Shown piece by piece: positions 17,552-25,469 of a stretch of 64,000 nucleotides of DNA (position 1 is the stretch's first letter; each line of letters opens with the position of its first letter). The DNA lies in NCBI GenBank assembly GCA_041853585.1, contig JBGZSM010000089.1, positions 7,037 through 71,036 on the forward strand. Reading direction: 5' to 3'. The notes under the pieces are model-generated. The model had not been told where the DNA came from. It made no database searches and saw nothing but the letters and a program-made list of their open reading frames with translations. The translations under genes and the position numbers were made by a program. The DNA comes from JAUNKE01 sp041853585. Its GTDB lineage: Bacteria > Bacillota > Clostridia > Peptostreptococcales > Filifactoraceae.

Positions 17552-17581
17552 ATTATATCATATTTATGGTATAATAAACAA
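17552..17581 (-). promoter_or_regulatory. Promoter of the holin-like toxin
   Basis: TTGTTT, an 18-bp spacer and TATAAT on the minus strand. The -10 region and the first transcribed bases (ATATGATATAATA, then AGATAGCTGA) are nearly the same as those of the antitoxin RNA at the other end of the locus, in inverted orientation. The same DNA carries a plus-strand TATAAT at 17570-17575, possibly for the next gene. Confidence 0.6.
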
Positions 17582-17635
17582 AAGACAACTATTTTACTGT
17601 GGTTGAGATTTGAAATTTTGGAATTGGAGAGCGTA

Positions 17636-17914
17636 ATGAATAAAAAAATCCACTATAATCATATTTTGATTTCGTTAATATGTGTTGTTTTGGCTGCTGT
17701 ACTTTTGACAGCCGGAATCTTCTACAAACGAATTTTACCTATTTTAGCAATTCTTGCATTTGCTTGCTACCTCTATATTGACAAAAGGTACTTACGATGT
17801 CCTAAATGTTTTGGGTTTACCAATCTGGACAGATTGCTTTATGCAAAAAATCACCCATATCATTGTCATTCTTGCGGAGAACTGATCGAAATAGATGTCC
17901 TTCCAAAAAAATGA
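17636..17914 (+). CDS. Small membrane protein with zinc-ribbon-like tail, 92 aa
   Basis: Two hydrophobic segments (about residues 10-32 and 35-50) are followed by a short cytosolic part with two CxxC pairs (CPKC and CHSC) about 22 residues apart, which look like a zinc ribbon. I recognise no named family. The ATG at 17636 has GGAGAG upstream; the frame from 17603 is longer but lacks a site. It probably forms a unit with the two genes downstream. Confidence 0.6.
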   Translation: MNKKIHYNHILISLICVVLAAVLLTAGIFYKRILPILAILAFACYLYIDKRYLRCPKCFGFTNLDRLLYAKNHPYHCHSCGELIEIDVLPKK

Positions 17915-17957
17915 GAAACCAATAAAGGCACAGCTCTAAAAGATATTGGAGGGAAAT

Positions 17958-18299
17958 ATGAGTAATATAGTATTTATTCCGCTGGCTATAACCATTCTTT
18001 TGATTTTCTTTTATGCCAAAAAGAATGAAAAAAGTAAAATTCTAAATATCATCCTCTTAATAACCATATTTTACATCATACTCACAATCGATTTAGGAAT
18101 CAACTATGCCGCTTCTTTAAGCATAGATTATAATGACGGAATATCTATTAACGGCATATTGAGTCCGCTCTTTTTTACGGAAGATAAGTTTTCCATCGCT
18201 GAGTTCAAACATATATACTATAAATCGATGTATTGTTTGATAGGGATTTTCATGGTCGATATTTGCTGTGTTTTTCTAATGAAGGAGAAAAAATGCTGA
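17958..18299 (+). CDS. Predicted membrane protein of unknown function, 113 aa
   Basis: Three hydrophobic segments: residues 4-20, 28-50 and 90-108. A GGAGGG site precedes the ATG at 17958; the longer frame from 17946 would bury it. The end overlaps the next gene (ATGCTGA). The family is not recognised. Confidence 0.55.
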   Translation: MSNIVFIPLAITILLIFFYAKKNEKSKILNIILLITIFYIILTIDLGINYAASLSIDYNDGISINGILSPLFFTEDKFSIAEFKHIYYKSMYCLIGIFMVDICCVFLMKEKKC

Positions 18300-18640
18300 A
18301 AGTTGAATTATATCGTTTTAAGGTCAAGGAAGGAAAGTCGAAAATTGTCGTTGAGTGGTTGCAATTTTTGAATGACCATATGGAAGATACTTTATTGACT
18401 CTGGAAAATGAAAAAATGTATGTCGAATCCATACATTGAGAAACCATCGGAGGAGTCGAATTTCTATACTGGTACAGCATACAAGGCACCGGCGGAAAGA
18501 CTGTTTTTGAGTCCGAAAGCTACATTGACATCAAACATTTGGAATACTGGGAGGAATGTATCGACGAAGAATTCAAAGACAATTGCATCGACACCAAGGT
18601 TGTGATGATTCCTCATACGATACGAGATGCGATGGTATAA
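18293..18640 (+). pseudogene. DUF6176-like gene interrupted by an in-frame TGA
   Basis: Reading from ATG 18293 gives 48 codons, a TGA at 18437-18439, then 66 more codons in the same frame to TAA at 18640. Both halves read as one small protein: VELYRFKVKEGKSK and LENEKMYVES before the stop, EFLYWYSIQG and HLEYWEECID after it, as I remember from DUF6176 proteins. Homologues usually have Arg at the stop position, so CGA to TGA is the simplest change. No alternative ribosome start for the second half is obvious. Function of the family is unknown. Confidence 0.65.
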
Positions 18641-18653
18641 AAAGGAAAGAACT

Positions 18654-19253
18654 ATGTTTTGGGATAAAGTGGCATTCGTTTACGATCTGTTTGCGAATAT
18701 TTATAACAAAAAAGTGCATTTTGAATTGCAACAACATATCGAGCGTATGATTCGTCCGTCCGATGTGGTGCTTGAATGCGCTTGCGGAACGGGAATGTTG
18801 AGCATCTGCATTGCGCCGAAGTGCAAAAAATTGCTTGCTACGGATTTTTCGAGCAATATGCTCAAAAAAGCGCAGGAAAAATGCAGTGCTTATCCGAACG
18901 CACAATTTGAGCAGGCGAATATTTTGAGTTTAAATTTTTCCGATGAGCAGTTCGACAAGGTGATTGCGGCAAATGTCATTCATTTGCTGGATGAGCCGTA
19001 CAAAGCGCTGCGTGAACTCGAAAGGCTTTGTCGGAGTGGGGGACAAATCATTATCCCGACCTATGTAAGCAAAGAGCACAAAAAGAAAAGCTCTTTTTCA
19101 AAAATAATCGGAAAAGCGGGTGCGAATTTCAAACAACAATTCAGCAAAGCGGGCTATCGAGATTTTTTTGAAAAGGCAGGTTATACGGATGTGAATTATA
19201 TTTTTATTGATGGCCGAGTGCCTTGTGCAATCGCAATCATAACTAAGAAATAG
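18654..19253 (+). CDS. Class I SAM-dependent methyltransferase
   Basis: 199 residues. Motif I is LECACGTGMLS near residue 45; motif II/III (LLATDFSSNMLKKA) and motif IV (FDKVIAANVIHLLDEP) follow. It resembles the UbiE/Methyltransf_11 group acting on small molecules; the substrate is unknown. AAGGAAAG lies before the ATG at 18654, and an upstream in-frame ATG at 18627 lies inside the broken DUF6176 gene. The stop is 7 bp from the hairpin of the convergent RNA copy at 19260-19288, which may also end this transcript. Confidence 0.8.
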   Translation: MFWDKVAFVYDLFANIYNKKVHFELQQHIERMIRPSDVVLECACGTGMLSICIAPKCKKLLATDFSSNMLKKAQEKCSAYPNAQFEQANILSLNFSDEQFDKVIAANVIHLLDEPYKALRELERLCRSGGQIIIPTYVSKEHKKKSSFSKIIGKAGANFKQQFSKAGYRDFFEKAGYTDVNYIFIDGRVPCAIAIITKK

Positions 19254-19259
19254 GAAAAT

Positions 19260-19368
19260 AACCACTTGTATTCGCAGTACAAGTGGTTACAAATAAAATT
19301 AATCCTTGGACGAGCCGTCTTAAACGGTCAGCTATCTATTACTATATTCTATCTTTTGGATTTGTAAA
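19260..19368 (-). ncRNA. Second, toxin-less copy of the type I antitoxin RNA
   Basis: On the minus strand this repeats the small RNA locus of 17246-17364: TTTACA (19368-19363), 16 bp, TATAGT (19346-19341), then GATAGCTGACCGTT.AAGACGG and a closing hairpin AACCACTTGTA (19260-19270) with TACAAGTGGTT (19278-19288), followed by ATTTTCC. The promoter and first 30 transcribed bases are nearly identical to the first copy; the terminator stem has changed on both sides but still pairs. No toxin frame is found opposite it. Confidence 0.6.
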
Positions 19369-19401
19369 CTGCCTAAAAAAGTAGTTTTTTGTGAATATAA
19401 G

Positions 19402-20484
19402 TTATTCAAGCCAGTCCAATTTGTCGATGATTTCTTTTTTTGCATTCTTCTTATGAGCAGCATAGAGCTGCGTGGTGGTAATATTTTCATGGTCGAGCAA
19501 ATTTTGGACATCGTAGATGGAAAATCCTTTTTCAATCATTGAGCTTGCGGCGGTCGCACGCAATTTATGCGGAGAGTATCCATTGGCTTTGCTCGTTCCC
19601 ATAACCAAAGAGGTATATTTCTTAATCATATTTTGGATGCTTCGCTTGGACAATCGACTGCCTTGCGTTGACAAAAATAAAGCCGGCTCATTGCCTTTAT
19701 CAAAACTTTTGCGCTCGGTTTCGATATACTCGATAATGATGTTTTTGAATTTATTATCCAAAGGCATTACCGATTCTTTGCCTCTTTTTCTAAAAATCAC
19801 ATATTCATTGCGCTCAAAATGAAAGGAATCGACATTAAGCGCTTCCAATTCTGAAATTCTCAGCCCATAGATGATAAAAAATAAAATGATGAGATAGTCT
19901 CTTTTTTTGGTGAGCTCCCAAAATTGCAATTCTTTTTTGGAAAGTCCTTCGCCGGTGGATACGATTTGTATCAATTTTTCCGCTTCGCTGATTTCCAGTT
20001 TTTTGATAGAGTCCGGATTTTTCTTCGGCAATTTGATCGGATTGATTCCGTCGATGATATTTTTTTCGATTTGCCCATTGCGATAGAGATAGCGGAACAT
20101 CGATACGAGGGATGATTTTTTTCTTGCCAACGAAGTATTGTGATTCTCGTAGATAATTCGCTCGCCGTCACGCTCCGTTTCATAACGCGTGCAATATTCC
20201 GCCAAATAATAGTTCAAATCCTGTGCGGTAAATTGATTGAGCATATCAATGGTAATCTCTTGAGTGGATTCGATATTTTGGTCTAAAATCAAATATCGAA
20301 AGAAAAATTCAATATCGTTCAGATAAGCGTATCGGGTTGCGACGGAAACCGACATTTTTAGAAAAACAAAATAATCTCTCATAAAGGTCGGCATTTTATT
20401 TTGCAACTCGGCAATTTTATCCAATAATTCCTGTTCGCGCTGAAGAATATTCTGCGGGCGATTGGTTTTGTTGTGAACTCGCAT
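19402..20484 (-). CDS. Tyrosine recombinase, XerS-like
   Basis: 360 residues. An N-terminal SAM-like core-binding domain (about 25-140) is followed by a catalytic domain with the conserved residues: Arg in YGLRISE, a Lys in the beta hairpin (FRKRGKES), HKLR (His-x-x-Arg), the second His in LLDHENITTT and the nucleophile Tyr in LYAA. Length and the N-terminal MPTFMRDYF segment recall streptococcal XerS, which resolves chromosome dimers alone. I chose ATG 20484 with AAGGAG upstream; a frame to 20532 lacks a site. I found no clear dif-like inverted repeat upstream. An element integrase is possible, but no element genes adjoin it. Confidence 0.8.
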   Translation of the reverse strand: MRVHNKTNRPQNILQREQELLDKIAELQNKMPTFMRDYFVFLKMSVSVATRYAYLNDIEFFFRYLILDQNIESTQEITIDMLNQFTAQDLNYYLAEYCTRYETERDGERIIYENHNTSLARKKSSLVSMFRYLYRNGQIEKNIIDGINPIKLPKKNPDSIKKLEISEAEKLIQIVSTGEGLSKKELQFWELTKKRDYLIILFFIIYGLRISELEALNVDSFHFERNEYVIFRKRGKESVMPLDNKFKNIIIEYIETERKSFDKGNEPALFLSTQGSRLSKRSIQNMIKKYTSLVMGTSKANGYSPHKLRATAASSMIEKGFSIYDVQNLLDHENITTTQLYAAHKKNAKKEIIDKLDWLE

Positions 20485-21209
20485 AAGAACTCCTTGATAA
20501 CTGAAATAAGAGAAATCCAATATGACAAACATATCTGTCGATTGAAAATATGATTGGCAAGACTATATTTTGAATCGGTCTTGAGTAAAAGGACTCTGTT
20601 TGGATTTCGTGATTTTTTCTTCAAAAATATTTTCTGTATAAAAGCAGCTTACATACTGTATTCCTTAAAATAATTTTTATTTCCTTCTTGTTATTGTAAC
20701 ACATTCTTTGCTCAAAAGGTACATCCCGCAAACAAAACATATATAAGGCTCGTTGTAAAATGAAATTTAACTAAGAAATCCATAGTGAACTTTTCTGTTG
20801 TAATCTCTTACCACAAAAAATCTTACGCAGAAAGGGAGAACGCTATGGACTATACACGATGATGAATAAGATAAAATTTGAATTGTAAAAATATCAAATG
20901 CTACTTCTAAAAAAAATCTGTGTCATCGAGCCGAATCAAACGAAATCTTGGAGGCTTCAATTCAGCGGATTGTCTTACAAAGGAATTGAGAATGAAGTGT
21001 AAAGGCGATTCGTTTTATTTGCGATAACATTTCTTCGCAAAATATACATTTAACGCATAGTTACTTCTTTGTTATATTCTCCTCTTTTTGCTTTATCAAT
21101 CGCTTTTTCATTGCTATTTCCGTACATACACTTTAACACAAAGCCGTTCTTCCGAAAGTGATTTTCCCAACCGAAGATTTTGTTATTCTTCGCTATATGC
21201 TATTTCCAA
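20485..21209. other. 725-bp stretch without a gene
   Basis: No frame longer than about 60 codons has a ribosome site or a recognisable product. One AGGGAG-preceded ATG at about 20843 stops after four codons. The region is AT-rich, contains the upstream region of the recombinase gene and may be decayed coding sequence next to the broken VOC gene. I see no tRNA, CRISPR or terminator I could defend. Confidence 0.4.
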
Positions 21210-21564
21210 TTATATTCGGTCGGGATCTTCGAAATATAAAGCATAATAATCATTCCCACCGGCAAATGGAAATTTTTCGTCATACAAAAGAGAAACTCCT
21301 TTTTTTATAAAGACCTCTCTAAGCTCGTTAATTTTTTCTTGCTGTCGCATTTAAAAGCCAAATGATTGAGTCTGATATTGCATCGGTTGTGTCCGTTGCT
21401 CAAATATTTTCCTCTCGTTTGAACAAATACAATATAAAAACCGTCTTTGATATACGAGAAACCTTCTTCCCATTCCTGATAAATCTCAAATTCCGGAAAT
21501 TCAAAAAGCTCCTTGTAAAAAGTCTTGCTTTTATTCAAATCACTTACATATATTTTTGATGCAT
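21210..21564 (-). pseudogene. Glyoxalase/VOC-family gene, frameshifted
   Basis: The first part reads SKIYVSDLNKSKTFYKEL...RLNHLAFKCDSKKK, a typical VOC domain. In that frame it stops at about 21305. Shifting by one base after the AAGAAAAAA run (about 21330) restores NELREVF, GVSLLYDEKFPF and YFEDPDRI to TAA at 21210-21212, the normal C-terminus. One A lost from the run explains it. The only ATG near the domain start (21562-21564) is also out of frame, so a second lesion is possible. The remnant would encode a small metal-dependent or drug-binding protein of unknown role. Confidence 0.7.
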
Positions 21565-21569
21565 ACTTT

Positions 21570-22328
21570 CTATAAACCTTCCTGTATTTTACGCTCAAAC
21601 CATTCGGAGAGCGGAATGTTCCTTCCTTCTTTATCCCATTGATGATAAAATTCAAAAACCCGATGGCATGAGCCGAATTTTTCTACTAATTCATCCACGA
21701 GCAAAAAACTTCGCCAATATTCGTAAAAGATGGCGGCATAGCTTTCATTATAAGTGGTTTCGCCGAATTTCTCGATGGAGTCCGCTCGATTGTTTTTCTC
21801 AAACAAATCGACAAGAAATTGATTGGAAGTTTTTTCTTTTTCATATTCTTCTTCCGTCAAAAAATAGCGACGGCTGATATATTCCACCATGCCTTCTTCA
21901 AACCAAATTCCCGCCATCTTTTCCTCTTCAAAATCGTCAAGAAAAAGCTCGCTGTGATGCGCCAATTCATGTCCGATAATCTGCAAAATAAAGTGTTCGC
22001 GCATATTTTGATAATGCGCTTTGACAAAACCGGTTTTCTTATCGTCGGGATAATCCGCCAATTGTTTAAGATAAATCCCCTTCCATGTGGACAAATCCGG
22101 AGTGATTACCATTCTTTCTTCATTCGTGTAGGCGGGAATTTTTATGTCGCTGAGTACCTTTGTCGCATTTTCAAAATTTGAGAGCACGATGTATCCCGGA
22201 AGCTCTTTCACTTGATATTTGGCAATGAGATGCTCGATATAGGACTGAATGCGATGCTCGTGTTGAAGCAAAAACGATTGGTATCTCTCCAGTTCGCTTT
22301 GATTGTCGATGCAAAATGTGTATTTCAA
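21570..22328 (-). CDS. Putative gluzincin-type metallopeptidase
   Basis: 252 residues. A HELAHH motif (HExxH zinc site) near residue 140 is followed about 25 residues later by WFEEGMVEYISRR, supplying the third zinc ligand Glu as in gluzincins. There is no signal peptide or membrane segment, so it is probably cytosolic. Homologues in Bacilli and Clostridia are uncharacterised. I chose TTG 22328 because AAAGGAGAG precedes it; the longer frame from 22385 runs through the aspS terminator. It follows aspS but after a terminator. Confidence 0.7.
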   Translation of the reverse strand: MKYTFCIDNQSELERYQSFLLQHEHRIQSYIEHLIAKYQVKELPGYIVLSNFENATKVLSDIKIPAYTNEERMVITPDLSTWKGIYLKQLADYPDDKKTGFVKAHYQNMREHFILQIIGHELAHHSELFLDDFEEEKMAGIWFEEGMVEYISRRYFLTEEEYEKEKTSNQFLVDLFEKNNRADSIEKFGETTYNESYAAIFYEYWRSFLLVDELVEKFGSCHRVFEFYHQWDKEGRNIPLSEWFERKIQEGL

Positions 22329-22347
22329 ATCTCTCTCCTTTATAATG

Positions 22348-22381
22348 AAGAAAAAGGCGGTTTTATGATTACCCCGCCTTC
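22348..22381 (-). terminator. Rho-independent terminator after aspS
   Basis: On the minus strand AAGGCGG pairs with CCGCCTT around a 13-base loop, followed by TTTC. It closes the relA-to-aspS run of genes. Confidence 0.8.
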
Positions 22382-22399
22382 TCATGTTCTCTCCTGTCG

Positions 22400-24172
22400 T
22401 TAATCCAAGAGTTTTATTTTAAGTTCATCCAATGCGCTTTCGTCCGCCACGCTCGGTGCGTCGGTCAACGGACAAATCGCATTTTGATTTTTAGGGAATG
22501 CAATGACTTCACGAATGTTTTCCTGTTTTAGAAGAAGCATCATCATGCGGTCAAATCCGAAAGCGATTCCACCATGCGGCGGTGTTCCGAATTTGAAAGC
22601 ATCCAGTAGAAAACCGAATTTTTCATTCGCACTTTCTTCCGTGAACCCAAGCACTTTGAACATCGTTTTTTGAACTTTCGGGTCAAAGATACGAATACTT
22701 CCCCCGCCGAGCTCGATTCCGTTGAGTACGATGTCATAGGCTTTTGCGCGCACCTCTCCCGGATTGCTTTCGACCATGTGGAAATCTTCATCCATCGGCG
22801 AAGTAAACGGATGGTGCTCGGCAACGAATCGCTGCTCTTCTTCGCTATAATTAAACAGAGGGAACTCGGTAACATATAAGAAGTTGAACTGATTTTCGTC
22901 AATCACTTTCATTTCCGCACCGGCCTTCAAACGAACATTCCCCAAAGCGTTGAGTGCAATTTTTTCTTTGTCGGCAACGATAAACAAAATGTCGCCCGTC
23001 TTGGCATCCATCTTCTCGATGATGGAATTCAAATGTTCCGGCGTAAAGAATTTTGCAATCGGCGACTGCACACCGTCGGCATCCACCTTGAGCCATGCCA
23101 AACCTTTTGCGCCGTATAACTTCGCTACATTTTCAAGCTCCGTAATTTTTTTACGGGTAAAATGCTCTCCCCCACCGACAACATTGATGGCGCGAATCGT
23201 TCCGCCGGATTCAATCGCATTGTTAAATACGGAGAACTCGCTGCCTTTTGCAACTTCGGTCATATCCACGATTTCAAATCCGAAACGAGTGTCCGGTTTG
23301 TCGGAACCGAATCGGCGCATCGCTTCTTTATAAGTCATTCTCTGAATCGGAAGTTTCACATCGATGCCGATGCTTTCTTTGAATACACGCTGCATCAATC
23401 GCTCCGTAACGGAAAGGACATCTTCCATTTCGACAAAGGACATTTCGCAGTCAATTTGTGTAAATTCCGGCTGTCTGTCTGCGCGAAGGTCTTCATCGCG
23501 GAAGCATTTTACGATTTGGAAATATTTGTCGAAACCGGAGACCATCAAAATCTGTTTAAAAAGCTGCGGCGATTGCGGCAATGCATAGAAATTTCCCGGA
23601 TTGACACGACTCGGCACCAAGTAGTCGCGAGCACCTTCCGGCGTCGGCTTGGTCAAGAAAGGCGTTTCAATTTCCAAGAATCCTTCTTCAGATAAAAAGT
23701 TTCGAATGATTTGTGCAACCTTGTGACGCATTCTCAAATTTTCCTGCATCTTCGGCTTACGCAAATCCAAATAACGATATTTCAAACGAAGAGCTTCCGC
23801 AACATCGTCGTCATCGCGCACATAAATCGGCGGCGTTTCCGATTCGCCCAAGATGCGCAACTCTTCGGCAATCATCTCGATGGAGCCGGTCGGGATATTC
23901 GGATTTTTAGACTCGCGCTCGCGAATTTTTCCGCGCACCGCAATTACAAATTCCGCACCCAAATTTTCCGCTTTTTCAAAAAGCTGTGCGTCCTTCTGCT
24001 CGTCAAAAACCACCTGACAAATTCCTTCTCTATCGCGAACATCCGTAAAAATCAATCCTTTGTGAACGCGGGATTTTTGCACCCAGCCCATCACAATCTG
24101 CTCTGTTTTGATATGATTTTCGCGAAGAAGTCCGCAGTATATCGTTCTTTTCATTCCTTTTATATTATCCAT
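22400..24172 (-). CDS. aspS: Aspartyl-tRNA synthetase
   Basis: 590 residues, the bacterial type with an N-terminal OB-fold anticodon domain, a class II core and an inserted GAD domain. Visible motifs are the motif 2 region (KCFRDEDLRADRQPEFTQID), the motif 3 GIAFGFDRMMML and TKPTPEGARDYLVPSR. It charges tRNA-Asp. I chose ATG 24172, with AAGGGGG upstream inside hisS; it overlaps hisS by 8 bp. Whether it also charges tRNA-Asn depends on the genome's gatCAB/asnS content, not visible here. Confidence 0.95.
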   Translation of the reverse strand: MDNIKGMKRTIYCGLLRENHIKTEQIVMGWVQKSRVHKGLIFTDVRDREGICQVVFDEQKDAQLFEKAENLGAEFVIAVRGKIRERESKNPNIPTGSIEMIAEELRILGESETPPIYVRDDDDVAEALRLKYRYLDLRKPKMQENLRMRHKVAQIIRNFLSEEGFLEIETPFLTKPTPEGARDYLVPSRVNPGNFYALPQSPQLFKQILMVSGFDKYFQIVKCFRDEDLRADRQPEFTQIDCEMSFVEMEDVLSVTERLMQRVFKESIGIDVKLPIQRMTYKEAMRRFGSDKPDTRFGFEIVDMTEVAKGSEFSVFNNAIESGGTIRAINVVGGGEHFTRKKITELENVAKLYGAKGLAWLKVDADGVQSPIAKFFTPEHLNSIIEKMDAKTGDILFIVADKEKIALNALGNVRLKAGAEMKVIDENQFNFLYVTEFPLFNYSEEEQRFVAEHHPFTSPMDEDFHMVESNPGEVRAKAYDIVLNGIELGGGSIRIFDPKVQKTMFKVLGFTEESANEKFGFLLDAFKFGTPPHGGIAFGFDRMMMLLLKQENIREVIAFPKNQNAICPLTDAPSVADESALDELKIKLLD

Positions 24173-25469
24173 GTTGAGCCCCCTTGCCAATTATATTTAC
24201 AAATTCGTCTGCAAAATTATTCAATGTCATTTCCTGCTGCTCTGAAGTCATCATATTTTTGAGTATCAGACGATTGTTTTGAATCTCACTCTCACCGATG
24301 ATTGCCGTATATTTTACGCCAATCTTGTCCGCATATTTCATCTGCGCCTTCATGCTTCGGTCGAGATGGTCGACTTCGCAGGATATTCCTTGCTTGCGTA
24401 GCATATAGATGATTTCGACCGCCTTTTTCTTAGCCTGCTCATCCAATGCAACGATGAAAAGATTCATCGCATCGTTTGGCGGGAATTCCGCTCCCACCGT
24501 ATCCATCAGAAGCAACAAGCGCTCGATTCCCATGCCGAAACCGATTCCTGCGGTACTCGGTCCGCCGAGCTGCTCAACCAGACCGTCGTAACGCCCGCCG
24601 CCGCAAACCGTCGCCTGACTGCCGAGCTTGTCGGTTACAAATTCAAATGCGGTTTTGACATAATAATCCAAACCGCGCACGATGTACGGGTCGATTTCAT
24701 AGGCGATGCCCATAATATCCAGATATTCCTGAAGCGAATCAAAATGTGCCTTGGAATCCTCATCCAAATAATCGATAATCAGCGGCGCGCCTTTTCCAAT
24801 CGCTTTACAGCTTGTCACTTTGCAATCGAGCAGACGCATCGGATTTTTTTCAAAACGCTCCTTACAATCATCACAGAGCTGATTCAAATTCGGCTCAAAA
24901 AATTTTTTGAGAGCATCCGAATAATTTTTTCGACTCTCCGGCGTACCGACCGAGTTGATTTGTAATTTGATATGCTCCGCAATGCCTAGTCGTTCAAAAA
25001 ATGTAGCAACCAACGCAATTACTTCGGCATCGGTATAAGGCGCTTTGCTCGAAAGCACTTCGATTCCGAATTGGTGAAATTCACGCATGCGACCCTTTTG
25101 CGGTTTTTCATATCGAAAACATGGACTGTTATAGAAAACCTTGGTCGGCTGTGCATTGCCGTATAATGAATTTTCGATAAAAGCTCGAACGACGGGCGCG
25201 GTCACTTCCGGCTTGAGTGTCAACGCTTCGGTTGTTCTGCCGCCTTCCCCCACTCGTTGCTCCAAATTAAACATCTCTTTTTGCACAACATCGGTCGTTT
25301 CGCCGACGCCGCGTCGAAAAAGCTCGGTAAACTCAAACATCGGCGTTCGGATTTCGTGATAACCAAATTCATTGCACAATTTTTTAAACTGCTCTTCGAC
25401 ATAGTACCATTTGTCAATCGACGAAGGCAGTACATCATCGGTTCCTTTTGGTTTCTTGATTACTTTCAT
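24165..25469 (-). CDS. hisS: Histidyl-tRNA synthetase
   Basis: 434 residues. Class II motifs 1-3 are present: PKGTDDVLP at the start, the motif 2 region ending in CFRYEKPQKGRMREFHQFGIEV, the His-specific VRGLDYYVKTAFEF, and GIGFGMGIERLLLLMD as motif 3; a C-terminal anticodon-binding domain follows. The gene overlaps hemZ by 4 bp and aspS by 8 bp, so translation is coupled along the operon. Confidence 0.95.
   Translation of the reverse strand: MKVIKKPKGTDDVLPSSIDKWYYVEEQFKKLCNEFGYHEIRTPMFEFTELFRRGVGETTDVVQKEMFNLEQRVGEGGRTTEALTLKPEVTAPVVRAFIENSLYGNAQPTKVFYNSPCFRYEKPQKGRMREFHQFGIEVLSSKAPYTDAEVIALVATFFERLGIAEHIKLQINSVGTPESRKNYSDALKKFFEPNLNQLCDDCKERFEKNPMRLLDCKVTSCKAIGKGAPLIIDYLDEDSKAHFDSLQEYLDIMGIAYEIDPYIVRGLDYYVKTAFEFVTDKLGSQATVCGGGRYDGLVEQLGGPSTAGIGFGMGIERLLLLMDTVGAEFPPNDAMNLFIVALDEQAKKKAVEIIYMLRKQGISCEVDHLDRSMKAQMKYADKIGVKYTAIIGESEIQNNRLILKNMMTSEQQEMTLNNFADEFVNIIGKGAQHG

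Noticed and set aside
18437..18439. TGA as selenocysteine in the DUF6176-like gene
   Set aside because: No stable SECIS-like hairpin directly downstream is convincing, and Arg, not Cys, is expected at this position.
23162..23695. Plus-strand 177-aa frame opposite aspS
   Set aside because: Antisense shadow of a well-conserved synthetase gene.
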